A stretch of DNA of 64,000 nucleotides from Vitellaria paradoxa (taxonomy: Eukaryota > Streptophyta > Magnoliopsida > Ericales > Sapotaceae), in the NCBI GenBank assembly GCA_019916065.1, contig CM034240.1, forward strand, positions 47,540,238-47,604,237, in the 5' to 3' direction. The notes below the pieces were generated by a model. The model saw nothing but the letters and a program-made list of their open reading frames with translations, had not been told where the DNA came from and made no database searches. The translations under genes and the position numbers were made by a program. Positions 1 to 12,425 of the stretch are shown piece after piece; the first letter of the stretch is position 1, and each line of letters opens with the position of its first letter.

Positions 1-209
1 GCAGTATTGTCATTTGGTGGACGTAAGAGTGGCCTGACATGGTGTTTGGCTTTCCAAAATATAACCCCCAAAAAAGAAAAAAATTTCTCATTTTTATTAA
101 TTTGTTTTAATTTTTTCTAATTAAATTCCGTTGTATTTCATTTTTACCAAAACTTTTTATAAAAGTTGACCGTTTAAACACTACCTAATTATCAAACACA
201 GCATGATAT

Positions 210-574
210 GGGCCATGTTTGGGGTAAGATAAAACTCTAAAAAATTCTATAAATCTCTAACAACCCCTCTACCTCTAATTTTTCTGTCATCACTAATTTA
301 AAAAATTTTCAATATTTCGCTAAAAAAATAAAAAAATCTGAAAGTAGGTTAATCGAATGTGTAAATTTTTTATACAATCATATTCTTTTTGTTGAAAACT
401 TTCAAACGAGTACCATTGTCGTTATTTTTTGTGAATTTTTTGAATCCGTGAGAACGGATTTAAAAAATGGTTCCCACGATTTGTGACTTTTCAGAAAAAA
501 TGACACCAAAATTAATCCCAAATCACATTTTATCTCAATTTATCTTTTTTTTTTCTTACTCGAAACGGAGCCAT
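210..574 (+). mobile_element. MITE, TCCGTGRGAACGGA-core family, copy 1
   Basis: The ends read ATGTTTGGGGTAAGATAAAA on the left and CTTACTCGAAACGGAGCCAT on the right. The inside carries the family landmarks ACTTTCAAACGAGTACC and TTTTTTGAATCCGTGAGAAC. Near-identical text recurs at 58188-58628 and, inverted, at 60562-60926, and more divergently near 38205-38636. There is no coding capacity. It is probably a Tourist-like (PIF/Harbinger-derived) MITE, judged from the TAA duplication at the 58 kb copy. Confidence 0.65.
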
Positions 575-1892
575 GACAGTGAAAATTTTATTACACCATT
601 TGATTTGGTTTAAAAATAAAAAAAATTAATTATTTAATAACATATTAATTAAATTTTAAAATATTTAAATATAAATAAATATAATCATAAATTCAAAAAC
701 GGTACGCCGACCAAATTTACCAAAGATGGTATAAACTTGGTATTCATTATTTAGTTTGTGTTTTGCTTGTGGGAAAACTAGTAAGAAGAAAAAAAGGTGA
801 AAGAAAAAAGAAGGAAATAAAGTTTTTTTTTTTTATCTAATTATTTGATTTGAAGGGAGAAATGAAAAGACGGAAAATAGAAGAGAAAAAATAGGAAGGA
901 AAAAGGGAGAGGAATAACTTGTTAGGTCTATGTATTTTTTTCCCCCAAAAATTAGAAGAAACTGCGAGGGAAAGAAGATAAAAAAGAGAGAGGTGGGGAA
1001 GATGAGGGAAAATATTTAAAATGGGAGTCTTACCTATTGTTTGAAATAATTTTTTTAACAAAATTTAAATTATAATATATATATATATATTTTTCTTTAT
1101 TTTTATTCCTTTAGCCAAACAACATGGGAAAAAGAAAAATATCATTCCAAAATGAAAAGGAAAAAAAAATCAACCTTTCCCATTTCTTTTTTTATCCATT
1201 TTCCATCCGACAGCTAAATAAAAAAAAAAAAAAAAAGGTGTGTGTTGGGGAACGGAGAGGAACTTTTGACATCATTTTGATATTAGTAGGATTATGATAA
1301 TATAATCTGAATCGTTAAATTAAAATTTAATAATTTAAATATATTTATATATTTTTTTAATTAAAATGTATAAATATTAATTTAACTATCGAAATTAAGA
1401 TATTAAATAATTAAAATAAAAATTGATCTTAACCTCCCGTTTAAGTGCTTCGGCTTTGACAGGGGTAGATGGGTTTGGTTGTATGAAACTTGAAACAAAC
1501 CGGATAGTGAATTCGGATCTGGCCCACCCGATTTGCCTGTCTGGTACTTTCTCATTCAAGTATCCCTGTTCCAACCTTCCCCTTGTTTGTTTGGGGCTAC
1601 CCAACAACAAACTGAAGTGGAACAGATGGTTGAGATTAACATCGAATCATATGAATGGGTCTGATCATGTGGCCCCGATTTCATTAGTATTTAATTAATT
1701 CCTGACATGTTCCAGGAGCAATTAAATCTTCAGCTGCCACTGGGCTTCTCTTCGTCTGAGGGGCCCTAGATCTTAACATCACTTATGATGGGCCTCTTGT
1801 ATTCAGAAACTGACCCACCAATTAAAGAAATACCTTTCTTAGTTGATCCAGTTCAGTGAGGTGGCCCACTATGAGAACCCAAGAGAGAATTT

Positions 1893-2107
1893 TCGGGTTT
1901 AAGGGGTTACAGTGAAAAAATAAATGATAAAAATTTATTTACACTTTAATGATATGTAACTTTTGACATTCCACATTAATTGTGCTTCAATCAAATTTTT
2001 AAAATTTTTATTTTTATCTTAAAAATAATTTTAATTAAAATAAATTAAAATAATTGAATTAAATACAAATAAATCTCTACTCTTCATTCTCCACCGTAAC
2101 CCATTGA
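1893..2107. mobile_element. Degenerate hairpin MITE (CTGCAGTGAA family), copy 1
   Basis: The left end GGGGTTACAGTGAAAAAA and the right end with CCACCGTAACCC are inverted relatives. The core matches the family landmarks seen at 34.5-35.5 kb and 61.9-62.5 kb: TTTACACTTTAATGATATG, ATTAATTGTGCTTCAATCAA and a tail of TAAATCTCTACTC. The subterminal repeat is eroded compared with other copies. Confidence 0.55.
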
Positions 2108-2136
2108 AATCTAGAATTTCTACATCTACCTACCCC

Positions 2137-2142
<6 letters not shown>

Positions 2143-2170
<28 letters not shown>
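2143..2170. repeat. GA microsatellite
   Basis: About 14 uninterrupted GA units, seen directly. Confidence 0.9.
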
Positions 2171-2174
<4 letters not shown>

Positions 2175-3791
2175 ATCTATATCCCAAATGGGCATTGTTC
2201 AAACGAGTTTGTTAGTTTATTTTGTACCCCGAATCAGTTCAGCTAAATAGTATAAAAATTTTTATATTTTATACATTATATTATATATACTTTTTATAAA
2301 AAAAACATATAGCAAATATTCTATATATTTTTATTGTAAGCCTTTTTAAATTTGATTCGTTTCCTAAACAAAATTTATTTTTTTTATTTTTTTTAAATTC
2401 AAATTGTTTATTGAATGAATGAATATAAAGTTATGAATGAAAAATATTATTGCACCAGAAAAATACACCAAGAAGTAGAATTAAAATGATGTGACAATAA
2501 TATAGTTATTTTTAAATAATAAGCCACAAGTGTTCTATCTCACTACGATTACTTTATATTTATATATAAATATATATAATTTTTGCATTACTCTCTGACG
2601 ATAATTTAGAGGATAAAATGATGAAATAATATTATAAGATAATATATTATATTGAATATAACATAGAATTAATTTTCTATATAGAATTATTCTTTTTTAT
2701 GTTTTGATTATTAAGCTATTAAATAGAATAAAATATCTGATTTTACGGGAAAAAAAATTTGAACATTTAAATTTCAGTGATAAAAAGATTTGGAGGATAT
2801 ATCATCTCATCCATTCGATGGGATACTAACTTTGTTTAGAGTGATAAAAAATTTTTAAAAAAATAAAAAATACTGAAAAACTCTAAAAGTTATTTATTTT
2901 TATCTCATTGTACGAATTACGAACTCACAATTTATCTCATTTTGTTTCACTTTTTGTCACTTCAAATGCACTCACTGTATCCTTTAATGGGGATTAAACA
3001 TTCAGTTTGGATTGCATACCCGACCAATATTAATGGACAAAACAAATAATTTCTCCAATCCGCCACCTCCCATGCCATGTAAGCAGACACGGCCTTTTGA
3101 AAAGTTTAGTTCATTTGCGGTCCAACCCAAACTGCAATAAGTTAAAAAGGGACCACGAAGGGTCAAAGACTGACTAGGAGGAGCATCAGCCAGGTTGTCC
3201 ACTAGCCCACATGCAAAGAAGCCTAATTCTTCACCTCTGATTCTATGAACCCAAATATTTTCTAGTCAGTCTAAAGGAAACAGGATCTGCCAATTAAATT
3301 TTCTTTTCCATGTACCATTTTCCACCCCCTTTCTTTACAAACAGCACACACAAACAAACAAGTAACAAGTGGTCGAATTACCCAAAAAAAACAAAAGAAA
3401 ATTACCAAAAAAAAACTAACAAGTGCTCGTAACCTTCGGTTGGTGCGTCACCACCAGCTCAGAACTTCAAGGTCCCCCAAACTAGGCCAAAAATTTTGGC
3501 GACAGAGTGAGTGAGACCCTCATCTTCAAATCCACAGAAGATAAGTCTGATCACACAATCAGCCCCTCTTTCCATTAATGCAAGTGAGTGCGTGCACACA
3601 AAAGACACACACCCCCCGGCCCCCCCCCCCCCCCCCAAAAAAAAAAAAGCTAAGGACAAAGCAAATAAAGCAAGCAATCCCTTTCATTGAATCAATCCCA
3701 AGCCTTTAATTATTCTCCTCATCATCTTTTGTTCACCTCCTCACCTTTCCCACGCTTCTTTAATCTCACCCATTTCTTCCCAGAAGAAGAT

Positions 3792-4076
3792 ATGTGTTAC
3801 CCAGAAGCTTATAGGCTTAGTTTATATGAATCAGAAACCACCAGTAGAGAATTGATTTTGCCCGTGGCTAGGGTTGAGGTTGCTGAGGAGGTTGTGAACC
3901 TGCAAATGCCAATAGAGCTAGGCGGGATGGCCACTAGAGGTGGCAGCAGGGGTGGAGAAATGAAGAAGTGTGTGTGTTCACCCACGCGCCACCCAGGATC
4001 ATTCAGGTGTCGGAACCATCATTCCCAGTACGAATGGGTTGGCCGGTCTTATCCGGGGTCCAAGCTCATGATGTAA
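3792..4076 (+). CDS. Small CxCSPTxHPGSFRC-motif protein (serine-rich protein-like)
   Basis: A single-exon gene for 94 residues starting at the first in-frame ATG; the frame upstream is open but has no ATG. The mark of the family is CVCSPTRHPGSFRCR at residues 60-74, followed by NHHSQYEWVG. Plants carry a family of short uncharacterised proteins annotated 'serine-rich protein-like' with this Cys/His/Pro signature. I know of no established biochemical role. Three cysteines and several histidines lie in a small basic patch, so metal binding is possible but only inferred. No signal peptide or membrane segment is visible. The N-terminal half (residues 18-45) is acidic to neutral and variable. The gene converges on the 3' end of the LEA_2 gene, whose coding end is about 480 bases away. 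The family motif makes the call firm, the function unknown. Confidence 0.8.
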   Translation: MCYPEAYRLSLYESETTSRELILPVARVEVAEEVVNLQMPIELGGMATRGGSRGGEMKKCVCSPTRHPGSFRCRNHHSQYEWVGRSYPGSKLMM

Positions 4077-4553
4077 GTGAAGAACTAATTTTCTGTTGTA
4101 CAAATAATATCAACCTTTATATATGTACTATGTAAACGCATACATGTTTTCCTGGAAGAATAATACATATACGATATTCAAATTCTGATTTTCCAACAGT
4201 TCGACTATGCATAAAATTACAGAAACAGGGAGGATTGTGATATACAACTCCAGGATTTTACATACCAGAAACTGCTTTAATTTCTATACAGCAACCATTG
4301 AAGCTTCTAGCTTTGCTCCTCCTCCGAGTCCATCACTAGCCAAAGTAACATTTGTAATTAGTATGACTGATTTGAGGGCTATTTCAACAAACTTGAGATC
4401 GTGCAGTTTAGGGGCAGCAGCCGGCTAATTAAACAATTTTATATTGATGGTATTTTAATATTAGAATTACAACATTTTGCTGGTTGAAATTTTACAAGGA
4501 AATCCCCCCCCCCCTTCATTTTTTTATTAAATCAACAATTTTACAAGGAAAAC

Positions 4554-7500
4554 CTACCCTACTAACAAAAGAAGCTGCAAACAAATGATGCTCACCTCGG
4601 GGTAACAATTCTGACGGGTAATTGTTTGGTTGCGTGTGTCTAAATAAACCTCACATGATACTTTTGCCTGTTTAAAATAGTAACAAAGTAATCAGTAGTA
4701 AAGAATGGTTTACTGATCTACAAACTCAGAAGGTAAAGACACCTTAAATTATTTTGTTTTAGGGCTTGTTTGGAGTAAGGATTTAGGGAAGGAAAGGGAT
4801 AGGAATTCCAAAAACCTTCCCTTGTTTGGCTTGTGATAGAATATGAAAAGGAAAAGGCACAGGGTTTGAGAAATTAAAAGTAATTAAATTAGAAAGCTAA
4901 TTTATTGATAAATGCCTTTTATTTTACTATATTTTTTAATCCATTCAAATAAAAACAAGTATTTAGGATTTTGTTTTTTTTTTCCCATTTTTCCTATCCC
5001 TTTCTTTTCCTTTTCCCTTTCATTTTCTTTTCCCTCACCAAATCTTCATTCCAAACACACAACTATATTTTTCAACATATTCTCCATCCAATGCTTTGCA
5101 ATGACCTTGCAAGCCAGTTGGTGTGGGCTGACAATGCATTTCAAACAGAACAATTGATGACAGAATGTCATCATACTGTGAAATTCATAGACATGCATAC
5201 TCCAATCTTGACTGGAAGAAATGCTTGATGAGAAAATAACAACACTTCCAAATCTGATTACATGCAGTGCATATTAGCTAGTTCAAAAGGAAAGCTGAGT
5301 AATCCTCAATAAAAATTATGTGATCACAATGTCAAAAAAGGGATTTAATTTCATTCTTTTCTGCCACAGTTGCGAAAATTGACATCTCAATGCAATAACA
5401 TGGGGTTATAGTGGAGGGAGACAGAGGACCTTTCCGAAAGGTCTATTGTGAAATTAAGCAGCTAAGGAATTCCAAAGGATGAGGCCCTCGTTCTTTCAAC
5501 GAAAACCTCATCTGAATTATGTCAAGTAGTTTCTACCAAAAATAACCTTAACCTACTTAACCATATGCAGGGCTCTATTTTTGATCTTGGGTATGTCACA
5601 TTAACTGATATACTGTCACAGCACTGCGATCAAAATGACAACCAATACAATTCTTAAAAATAAAATAAAAATACTGCCCTACCGAGAACTATGTAAGTGA
5701 AAATAGCTTAAGCATTATCAACACATTTATTGTTGCATGAGCAAGGTCAAAAGAATGTTGGTTGAAGCTTTTAGGACAATGAGGTAGCAAATTATTTTCA
5801 GATAAAGTCAAACTAACCTATCCAAGCTTTGAACCCCAACAACTTACGATGGTTGCAAGAATTTTTCATGTAATCAAGAATTATATAGTCATACCCCCCT
5901 CCTTTTTCTTTGGTTCAAATAGCATAAACAATCATGTCATGCCTTCTTTCACCACTTCAGACCACATCCTTTTCTGCATTTATAATCTGAATCGTTTATT
6001 CCAATTGTTCAAGTTGTAGAAGACAAACTACTATGAGAAAAATAAAAAAGAATGCTAAGAAGAAGAAGAGCTTCCATGCTCTGGGGATAGGGGAGGTAAT
6101 TTGTGTTGATGAGCTGTGTTTGGATTCATAATCATGTCTATTCAAGTTTATATTCAAATATCTCAAAATTTAATGAAACATGTTAAATAACTAATTTTTT
6201 ATTTCAAAATCAAATCATGTCAATTTTAGGTTAACATATTCGTATAATGTCGTGTTTGTATTTTCTTTATGTAGTTTCGGATCGCATTCTATCGTGTCAA
6301 ATATTGCCACCCCTAGTAGGGGGATTGGACGCAAATTCCTTATAATCAGTTTTACAACTCTTTATCCCTAGTCTTCCCACCAAGATAGAATAATTACAAT
6401 GTATGAAGTTTATGCTTTTATGAATAAATCTAAGTTTCGAAGTGTTGAATGTATGATAATGGGCCCTTCATTAGAAGAATCTAGGATGCCAAAATTTTCT
6501 AGATGGCTCATAAAATCAGACATAGGGCAAAAATTGCAGTGTGGAGAGAAAAATCCATTAAAATTCCAGAATTATGGCTCTTGGTGCAGCTAGAAAAAAA
6601 CAAAAATAAAAAAATAATCTTTGTGAAAAACTTTGCATAAGCCATTTGTCTCATTCTCAGCTCTTTTTGATCTCTTATACCCAAGAAAACCTCTCTTTCA
6701 TTTTTGTCATCTTCTTTTTCTAGAATTTTACACCAAAATGATGTGGCTTGATTGTGGACTTATCATTTTATAAGAAACAAACCCCCACAATGCACTATTA
6801 TTACAATAATGCCACTGGCCTATTATTCTTGTCCTACTTTCTCGTAAACAATTATGGTAGAACAGTTTTTTCTTCTTTTTATTAAATCAAGTTAGACCCT
6901 CGATCTATCCTACACGCAATCAAATCATAATACACACAAAGAAAGAAAAAAAATGAAAAAACACACAAAATTTAACACAATTCGGCACCAACTTACCTAC
7001 ATCTACGGGCAAGAAAGAATAAATTCCATTATCACCATGGAATGATACAAACTCAACCTTCTTTTCTCTTCAAGCCTTTATCCATGGAAAAATTCCAGAT
7101 AAAAACCCCTTTATGAGACAAATTGTTATAATTTAGTCCCTATACAACCCATACACGTATTTAAAATCAAGTGGACCTTGGACTCCACACCTAACCCAAA
7201 CATATGTAAAAAACGCCAATATGCCCGGAACTGCAGAATGCAAGTCACACATCCTAACAAATATCTCTCAAATGCAGCAGTAGGACATCTTTAAAATGAA
7301 CAAACAAACTAAATATACTACTCTAAACCCCAAATGAATCAAATTAAAATATGGTTAATCAAAGAACAGCTCATTTACATATATATAATGAAGTTGCGAA
7401 CAGTTTACCTTCAGAGGAAACCCCAAGAAGAACAACCCTAGCCGACCACGAACTTCAGTAAGCGTATCGAACATAATCGAACCCCGAGAAAAGTCGTCAA

Positions 7501-7996
7501 GGAACAGAATGACATCGGAGAGGAGCTCAACTCCATCAAGATCGAGCGTAGCGTTCACGTACGACGACCCCATCGCCCGAACGTAACCGCGATCCGATGA
7601 CACGAGCCCTAGCTGCTTCCCCCTGTACCAGATTGAGACGACGACGGAGCTGTAGTCAATGGAGTAAAGGTCCACGTTGCAGACCAGCACGGTGAGGCCC
7701 AACGTGACGTCGACGGCGATAATGGGGAGGGTTCGGATGTGCATTCCATCGAGGCGGAGGCGAACGATCTTCAGGTCCGGGTAGGAGGGCCAGAGGCAGT
7801 AGACGCTTAGGGAGAGGAAGAAGATAGCGGCGGCGGCTAGGATGCGGCACCGCTTTCGGCAGCAGACGGCGCGGGGGCTGTAGAAAGGTAAGAGGACGCA
7901 GTTTTCTTCGTCTTGTTGTCGTTGGGGGTCGGGCGGTAGCGGACAGTAATATGGTGGTGGTGGTGATGATGATTGGCCGAGTTTTGATGAGGGCAT
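4554..7996 (-). CDS. LEA_2 / NHL-type membrane protein, two exons
   Basis: Exon 1 is 7409-7996 (196 codons) and exon 2 is 4554-4667. The donor is AAG|GTAAAC and the acceptor AACAG|GCAAAA, across a 2741-base intron. The Pro-rich N-terminus (residues 11-24) is cytosolic, CRKRCR (46-51) is a basic stop and 52-69 is a hydrophobic membrane anchor. The rest is a LEA_2 beta-domain with YRGKQLG and VRAMGSSYVNA. Exon 2 supplies the typical end AKVSCEVYLDTRNQT followed by RQNCYPE; without it the protein would be truncated. Sequons lie at N148 and N209. Relatives are NDR1/HIN1-like and LEA hydroxyproline-rich proteins tied to membranes and stress; no specific role can be stated. The start at 7996 was chosen because the ATG at 8161 would add 55 residues of low-quality sequence. 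Exon 2 may instead end at 4596 (GAG|GTGAGC) and splice to a third exon that I could not place. Confidence 0.8.
4762..5060. mobile_element. Tourist-like MITE in the LEA_2 intron
   Basis: Starts TTA|GGGCTTGTTTGGAGTAAGGA and ends near ATTCCAAACACAC. The left half is AG-rich and the right half is pyrimidine-rich and roughly its reverse complement. Similar AG/CT-rich MITEs occur at 15774-16146 and 42107-42283. The rest of the intron (5060-7408) shows no exon; 6110-6320 ends in TTGCCACCCCTA, which resembles one end of the GGGGTGGCAA-type element at 28.4 kb. Confidence 0.5.
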
Positions 7997-8161
7997 CGTG
8001 GCTGGCGGGTAGAAGGAAGGACGGTGTTGTGCTTTCGTAGATGCAGGAAAGAGTTGGATTGAAGACTGAAGAGTGGAGCGTACTCTAGTTGGGTGGTAAG
8101 AAGGGAGGAAGGTGTAGTGGGTCCCAACGAGGGCCTGTTTGTTTGTTTGGTTTTTCTTCAT

Positions 8162-9939
8162 TGTTTTTGTTTCAAGGAAATTATTATCCCACCATTAAAA
8201 AAAATAATAATAAATAATTATAAACCCGATTAAAGATGTATTTGAAGTAACAAAAGGTAAGATAAAATAATATAAAGTGAGATAAGTTGTGAATTCGTAA
8301 TTTATGTAGTGAGATAAAAAGTGAATAATTTTTAAAATTTTTTAATACTTTCACTATTTTCTAAAAATTTTTGTCCCGCTAAGCGGAACTTAAGAGTGAT
8401 TAGATGATGATATAAGTATCCTAAAGAGACATTTTATATTTTTAAATTGATAAATTATAAATATGTCATATATGTCAAAAGAAATTTTCTTAGCATTTTT
8501 GATTTTGATAAATTTCTTTTTTTGAGTAATGTTATATAATTAAAATATCTTTATAAAATTAAAATGATGGGGTATGTTTGTGCACAAGTTTTTTTAAAAA
8601 TAATAATTCATTAAAATATACTTTTACAATATATTTTTCATTATCACATTATCCTGACTAGCATAATAATTTTTTTTTTTTAGTTATTAATCAAGTAATT
8701 ATAGTGGCGCTTGACCACCATTTAGAGTGAGGATAATCATAGAGATGCTTTACAACTCAGCAAAATTTGGAGAAATTAACCTACTTTGATTTCATACCAC
8801 AATTTAAGCTACGGTTTTTTTTTTTTTTTTTGAGGACATATAAGGATCATATAATTTTGGTGCGGAGGAGGCTCGAAATTGATAAGTTTAAATTTAATTT
8901 TTAAGTAAATTAATTATTTAATATGTTCCTTAAATTTTAATAAATTTAAATAGACCCAAAGCAACACCAATTATGAACTCAAACATGACACAAGTAGTCA
9001 CGATTACGATTACCACCTCTAGCCCCGTTGAGCAGGACCCCCATTATTAAGACTCAGGGCATTGATGAACCTTTAGGTGGGGCCCACTAAATTACACATT
9101 TACACTGAAACTCACTGCTTTGTCTCTGTTTATTTAAAAATTATACTTTTATTTATTTTTTATTTTTTGCATGTACTTTCGCCTCACTAAATATAAATCT
9201 TAAGTCCGCAAATACGCAAGGTAATGAACTGCTGATATACAACCGTAAGAACAGTCCAGAATTCAAATCACTGGCTTTAATCAGGCAAGTATGATCACCA
9301 ATATCACATCCCCGTGATCCAATCTAATGAGTAATGACTAAATGGAAAACTTTTAACAACAAAACATGGGCAACTAATTACTGACTCGTTCTGATGACTA
9401 ATAAAAGAAATCAAACGAGCACTTCATCCCTAGCAATGAGGTTCATACCCAGCTCCCAAGTCTTATTCCAACCATTCCCCCCCAGGTAGAATTAATGAGG
9501 AACATGAAAGAGTTTGGACCACTCCCAAAGATAATAACATATACTTTTTCAAAGCTATCTTTGATTACTTTCATGACAGAGCAAGAACACAAGAACGGAA
9601 AAGAAAGAAAACAGCACAAAACCCCACTCCTACAGGCGCGCACATAATTTGACAGTCATATTTTGATTTCCATTTTAACATGATTGTTATAGATTATTTG
9701 AGGGTAAACAAATTACAAGTATCACCAGAATCTGTCACCTTAGAGTATGTTCACAAAGGTGCGAATCAACATTATGAATGAGACCCTCAATGCCAAAACC
9801 CAAAAACAGATTAATAAAACAACTTCATAACTTAGTTCGTGAGAAATCCTCAAAACAAACCTTTTAAGATATATATATATGTATGTGTATATATATGTAA
9901 CACAAACAAGAATATATAAAGCACGCGCACCATATTTAA
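8162..9939. other. Intergenic region between the LEA_2 and DUF632 genes
   Basis: It holds the presumed promoter of the LEA_2 gene (right after 7996) and the 3' flank of the DUF632 gene. A Tourist-like MITE lies at 8234-8390. The block 8870-9030 ends in ACCACCTCTAGCCCC, reminiscent of one Mutator-like terminus. No coding sequence is seen. Confidence 0.55.
8234..8390 (+). mobile_element. Tourist-like MITE (short family), copy 1
   Basis: Flanked by TAA on both sides. The inside reads AAGTAACAAAAGGTAAGATA, then GTGAATTCGTAATTTATG and GTGAGATAAAAAGTGAATAA. The same landmarks recur at 41573-41786, 46190-46333, 46772-46929 and, more divergently, 38698-38864. Confidence 0.65.
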
Positions 9940-12394
9940 TCACGAGCTCTCATTTGGCTTATGGGGCTGTGAAATGGACCGCAATTTCCCGTACATAGCC
10001 GAACAAGCATCAGAGAATTCAAACATTGCCCGGAAAAGCTCTGGCAGGCGAGTTTGCAGAGTTTTCAAGGACTTGTTCCTAACTTCAGTGCATTGCTTCT
10101 GGTAAGCATCGTCATCCTCTTTCAACCTCTGCTGCAGTATTTCTACTGCTAACTGCTTTTCCACCATAAGATCCTTAACATTTGCCCTATCTGGATCCAT
10201 ATCATCAGGTGGTGTTCTCCTCTGCATAAATTTGTACTTCCAATCTTCAAATTGTCGGGTCTTGCGGGCAAGCTCCTTCCGGGTGTCCTCACATCGGTCC
10301 CTTAACTTCATCTCATCTAATTGATACTGCACTATACTGTCCATGACACCTACAAAACTTTTTGTAGCAGTTCTTGCAAGCTCATCAGGAAGCTTCTCAA
10401 GATCACCATGCCAAGCATGTAGGAGGGCCTCAATTGGAGGACTTTGGGTCCTTTGAGGGGATGAAACCTTCTCCTTTAAGCTATTGTCTATAGGAATGAG
10501 ATTGCGTTTCAACCAATTGTTGAGAGCTTCTATGTACTCCTTCTGGTGGGTTATGAGTTTATCAAATTCTGTATGCCACACCCGGACAACAGCCCACAAC
10601 TGGGCTGTTCGTTCATGATGATGCACACTTGTTTCTTTTGGGGATTGTGAGGGGGCCAGCAACCTTAATGTTGCCGCAATCTTTGACTGGTTCTCATGGT
10701 GTTCTCGCATTGTCCCCCACATTGTGGCCATCCTGCCACATCCACTCAAAAATTATGGTCTTGCAGTTAAGAGTACGTGCACAAAAAATTGTCAGATATT
10801 TAGCACTTGGGAAAAAAAAAAAAAGAAAAGGAAGGGGGGGAGAGAGAGAAAGAGAGAGAGAAGGGAGCCCCTAATACAGTTTCTTAAAACAAAAGGCAAT
10901 GCATGGTACAAGATTCAAAAACCATTCATGTTTCATGGTAATAACATCAAAATATTCACCTGCTGGTATAAGTTTTGGGGATGCAATCGCTCTCTTTACA
11001 ATGTTCAAAATCAGGGAGATTCTCACATGATAATCACAAAAATTTCAGGTTTCATAAAAATGTAAATAAATAAAGACAATAATACTTGTATGCCTGCGCT
11101 CTGCAAGCTCCTTTCATGTGCACTGAGTGAGAACTGAGGAGCAATTCCCTTCATCTATATGTAAATATACATGGAAGACCTAAAATTGGGTTATAAATGA
11201 ACATATATGCAATGATCAGCAAGAAATATTTCAAAATTTTAAGCATTTGTCAAAATTGTACACACTAAATTAGTTCTTCCAAATAGTTGGAAAATCCATG
11301 AAAGAAGGAATAGATCTGGGAACATCCCTCATGGGATACTCTGAAAATTGAAGCACAACACTTCCACCTAGGCAAGGCCGTGGTGATCTCATAAAAGGAC
11401 TTCCTTTTCCTCTCCCGCCAAACATTCCATGAAAGGAAAAAAGAGGCATGTACATGACACTCCCCAAACATGAGTCTGATGCCAACTCCCTAACAAATAA
11501 AGAATCAATAAAGGCATCCGACTACATAAATGACACAAATGAAATTCCAAGTTCCCTAAAAGCCACAGAATCCAACAATAAATGGTTACAATTTCCATTG
11601 CACTCATGCACATGCAACGCCACTTAGGGAGCATTTTCTTCTCTCCCTGAATTAACAGGGGTTGTGTCAACTTCAAGAAGCACAAACTAAAAAGGATACC
11701 TTTGAAGGCATTTAAGATGGTAGACCAGCAAACTTTTTAGTTTGGCTCCAACTCTACCCAGGCCTACCCTATCATGCTCCAACAAAAATCAAAAAAGTTT
11801 CTAAGTTTGGATCGAAACAACCCACGCTCCAACTATATAAGCCCAAAAAATAAAAATAAAATAAAATAAAATAATAAAAAATGGCTTTTATATATATATA
11901 CATCACCATCTCACTCCCATAAAAAAATCCTTACATTCCTCTTTTCTCCAAATTAACCAAAAGAAGCAACACTAGTGTACCATCAGTGAGGAAGGTCAGT
12001 TTAGACAACATGCATCAAGCTTTCCAAAGGCAGCCATTGCAGCAAGATGTCAAGTCAAAAGAACTGTAACATGACTTGTCAATTCCATTGGTCGTAACAA
12101 GGTCTCCTAACCATGGGTCTTTCAACAAGTTCAATAAATTGTCTAATTGCGTAAAGTTTGAGACAACTGAAATATACCAAAAAGGCTGTTGGGTCTGTCA
12201 CTAGGTCAAACTGAACACACGTTCTACATAAACATTCTACCTTCAGGGATGCATACCTTGCCAGGGTATTCAACTGAAATTGGGCGAAGACATGATATAT
12301 GTAAACTAAAATGTATCTAGCAAAAGATAGTGTGTTGGGTTGTATTTAAACCCCCCTCCCCCCAAACACCAAAACCCCACCCCCAGGGAAGAGA

Positions 12395-12425
<31 letters not shown>

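Larger units (their letters stand above)
1..3791. other. AT-rich intergenic region with MITEs
   Basis: No gene can be supported here. The stretch holds a MITE of the TCCGTGRGAACGGA-core family (210-574), a MITE-like AG-rich block with pyrimidine-rich right side (about 740-1200), a degenerate hairpin MITE (about 1893-2107) and a GA microsatellite (2143-2170). The less AT-rich parts at 1435-1700 and 3000-3300 have open frames but no recognisable protein. The last few hundred bases, including a long C run near 3616-3636, would be the promoter and leader of the small gene starting at 3792. Confidence 0.6.

Noticed and set aside
3687..3791. N-terminal extension of the CxCSPTxHPGSFRC gene
   Set aside because: It has no ATG; only a TTG would start it, and the extension is leader-like pyrimidine-rich sequence.
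4207..4428. Plus-strand frame of 73 codons between the two leftmost genes
   Set aside because: No family resemblance; the region is the expected 3' flank of the LEA_2 gene on the other strand.
11265..11685. Minus-strand frames with NVWRERKRKSFYE, faintly like the end of a non-LTR retrotransposon zinc-finger region
   Set aside because: Similarity is limited to a few residues, frames are broken, and no reverse transcriptase or RNase H motif is nearby.
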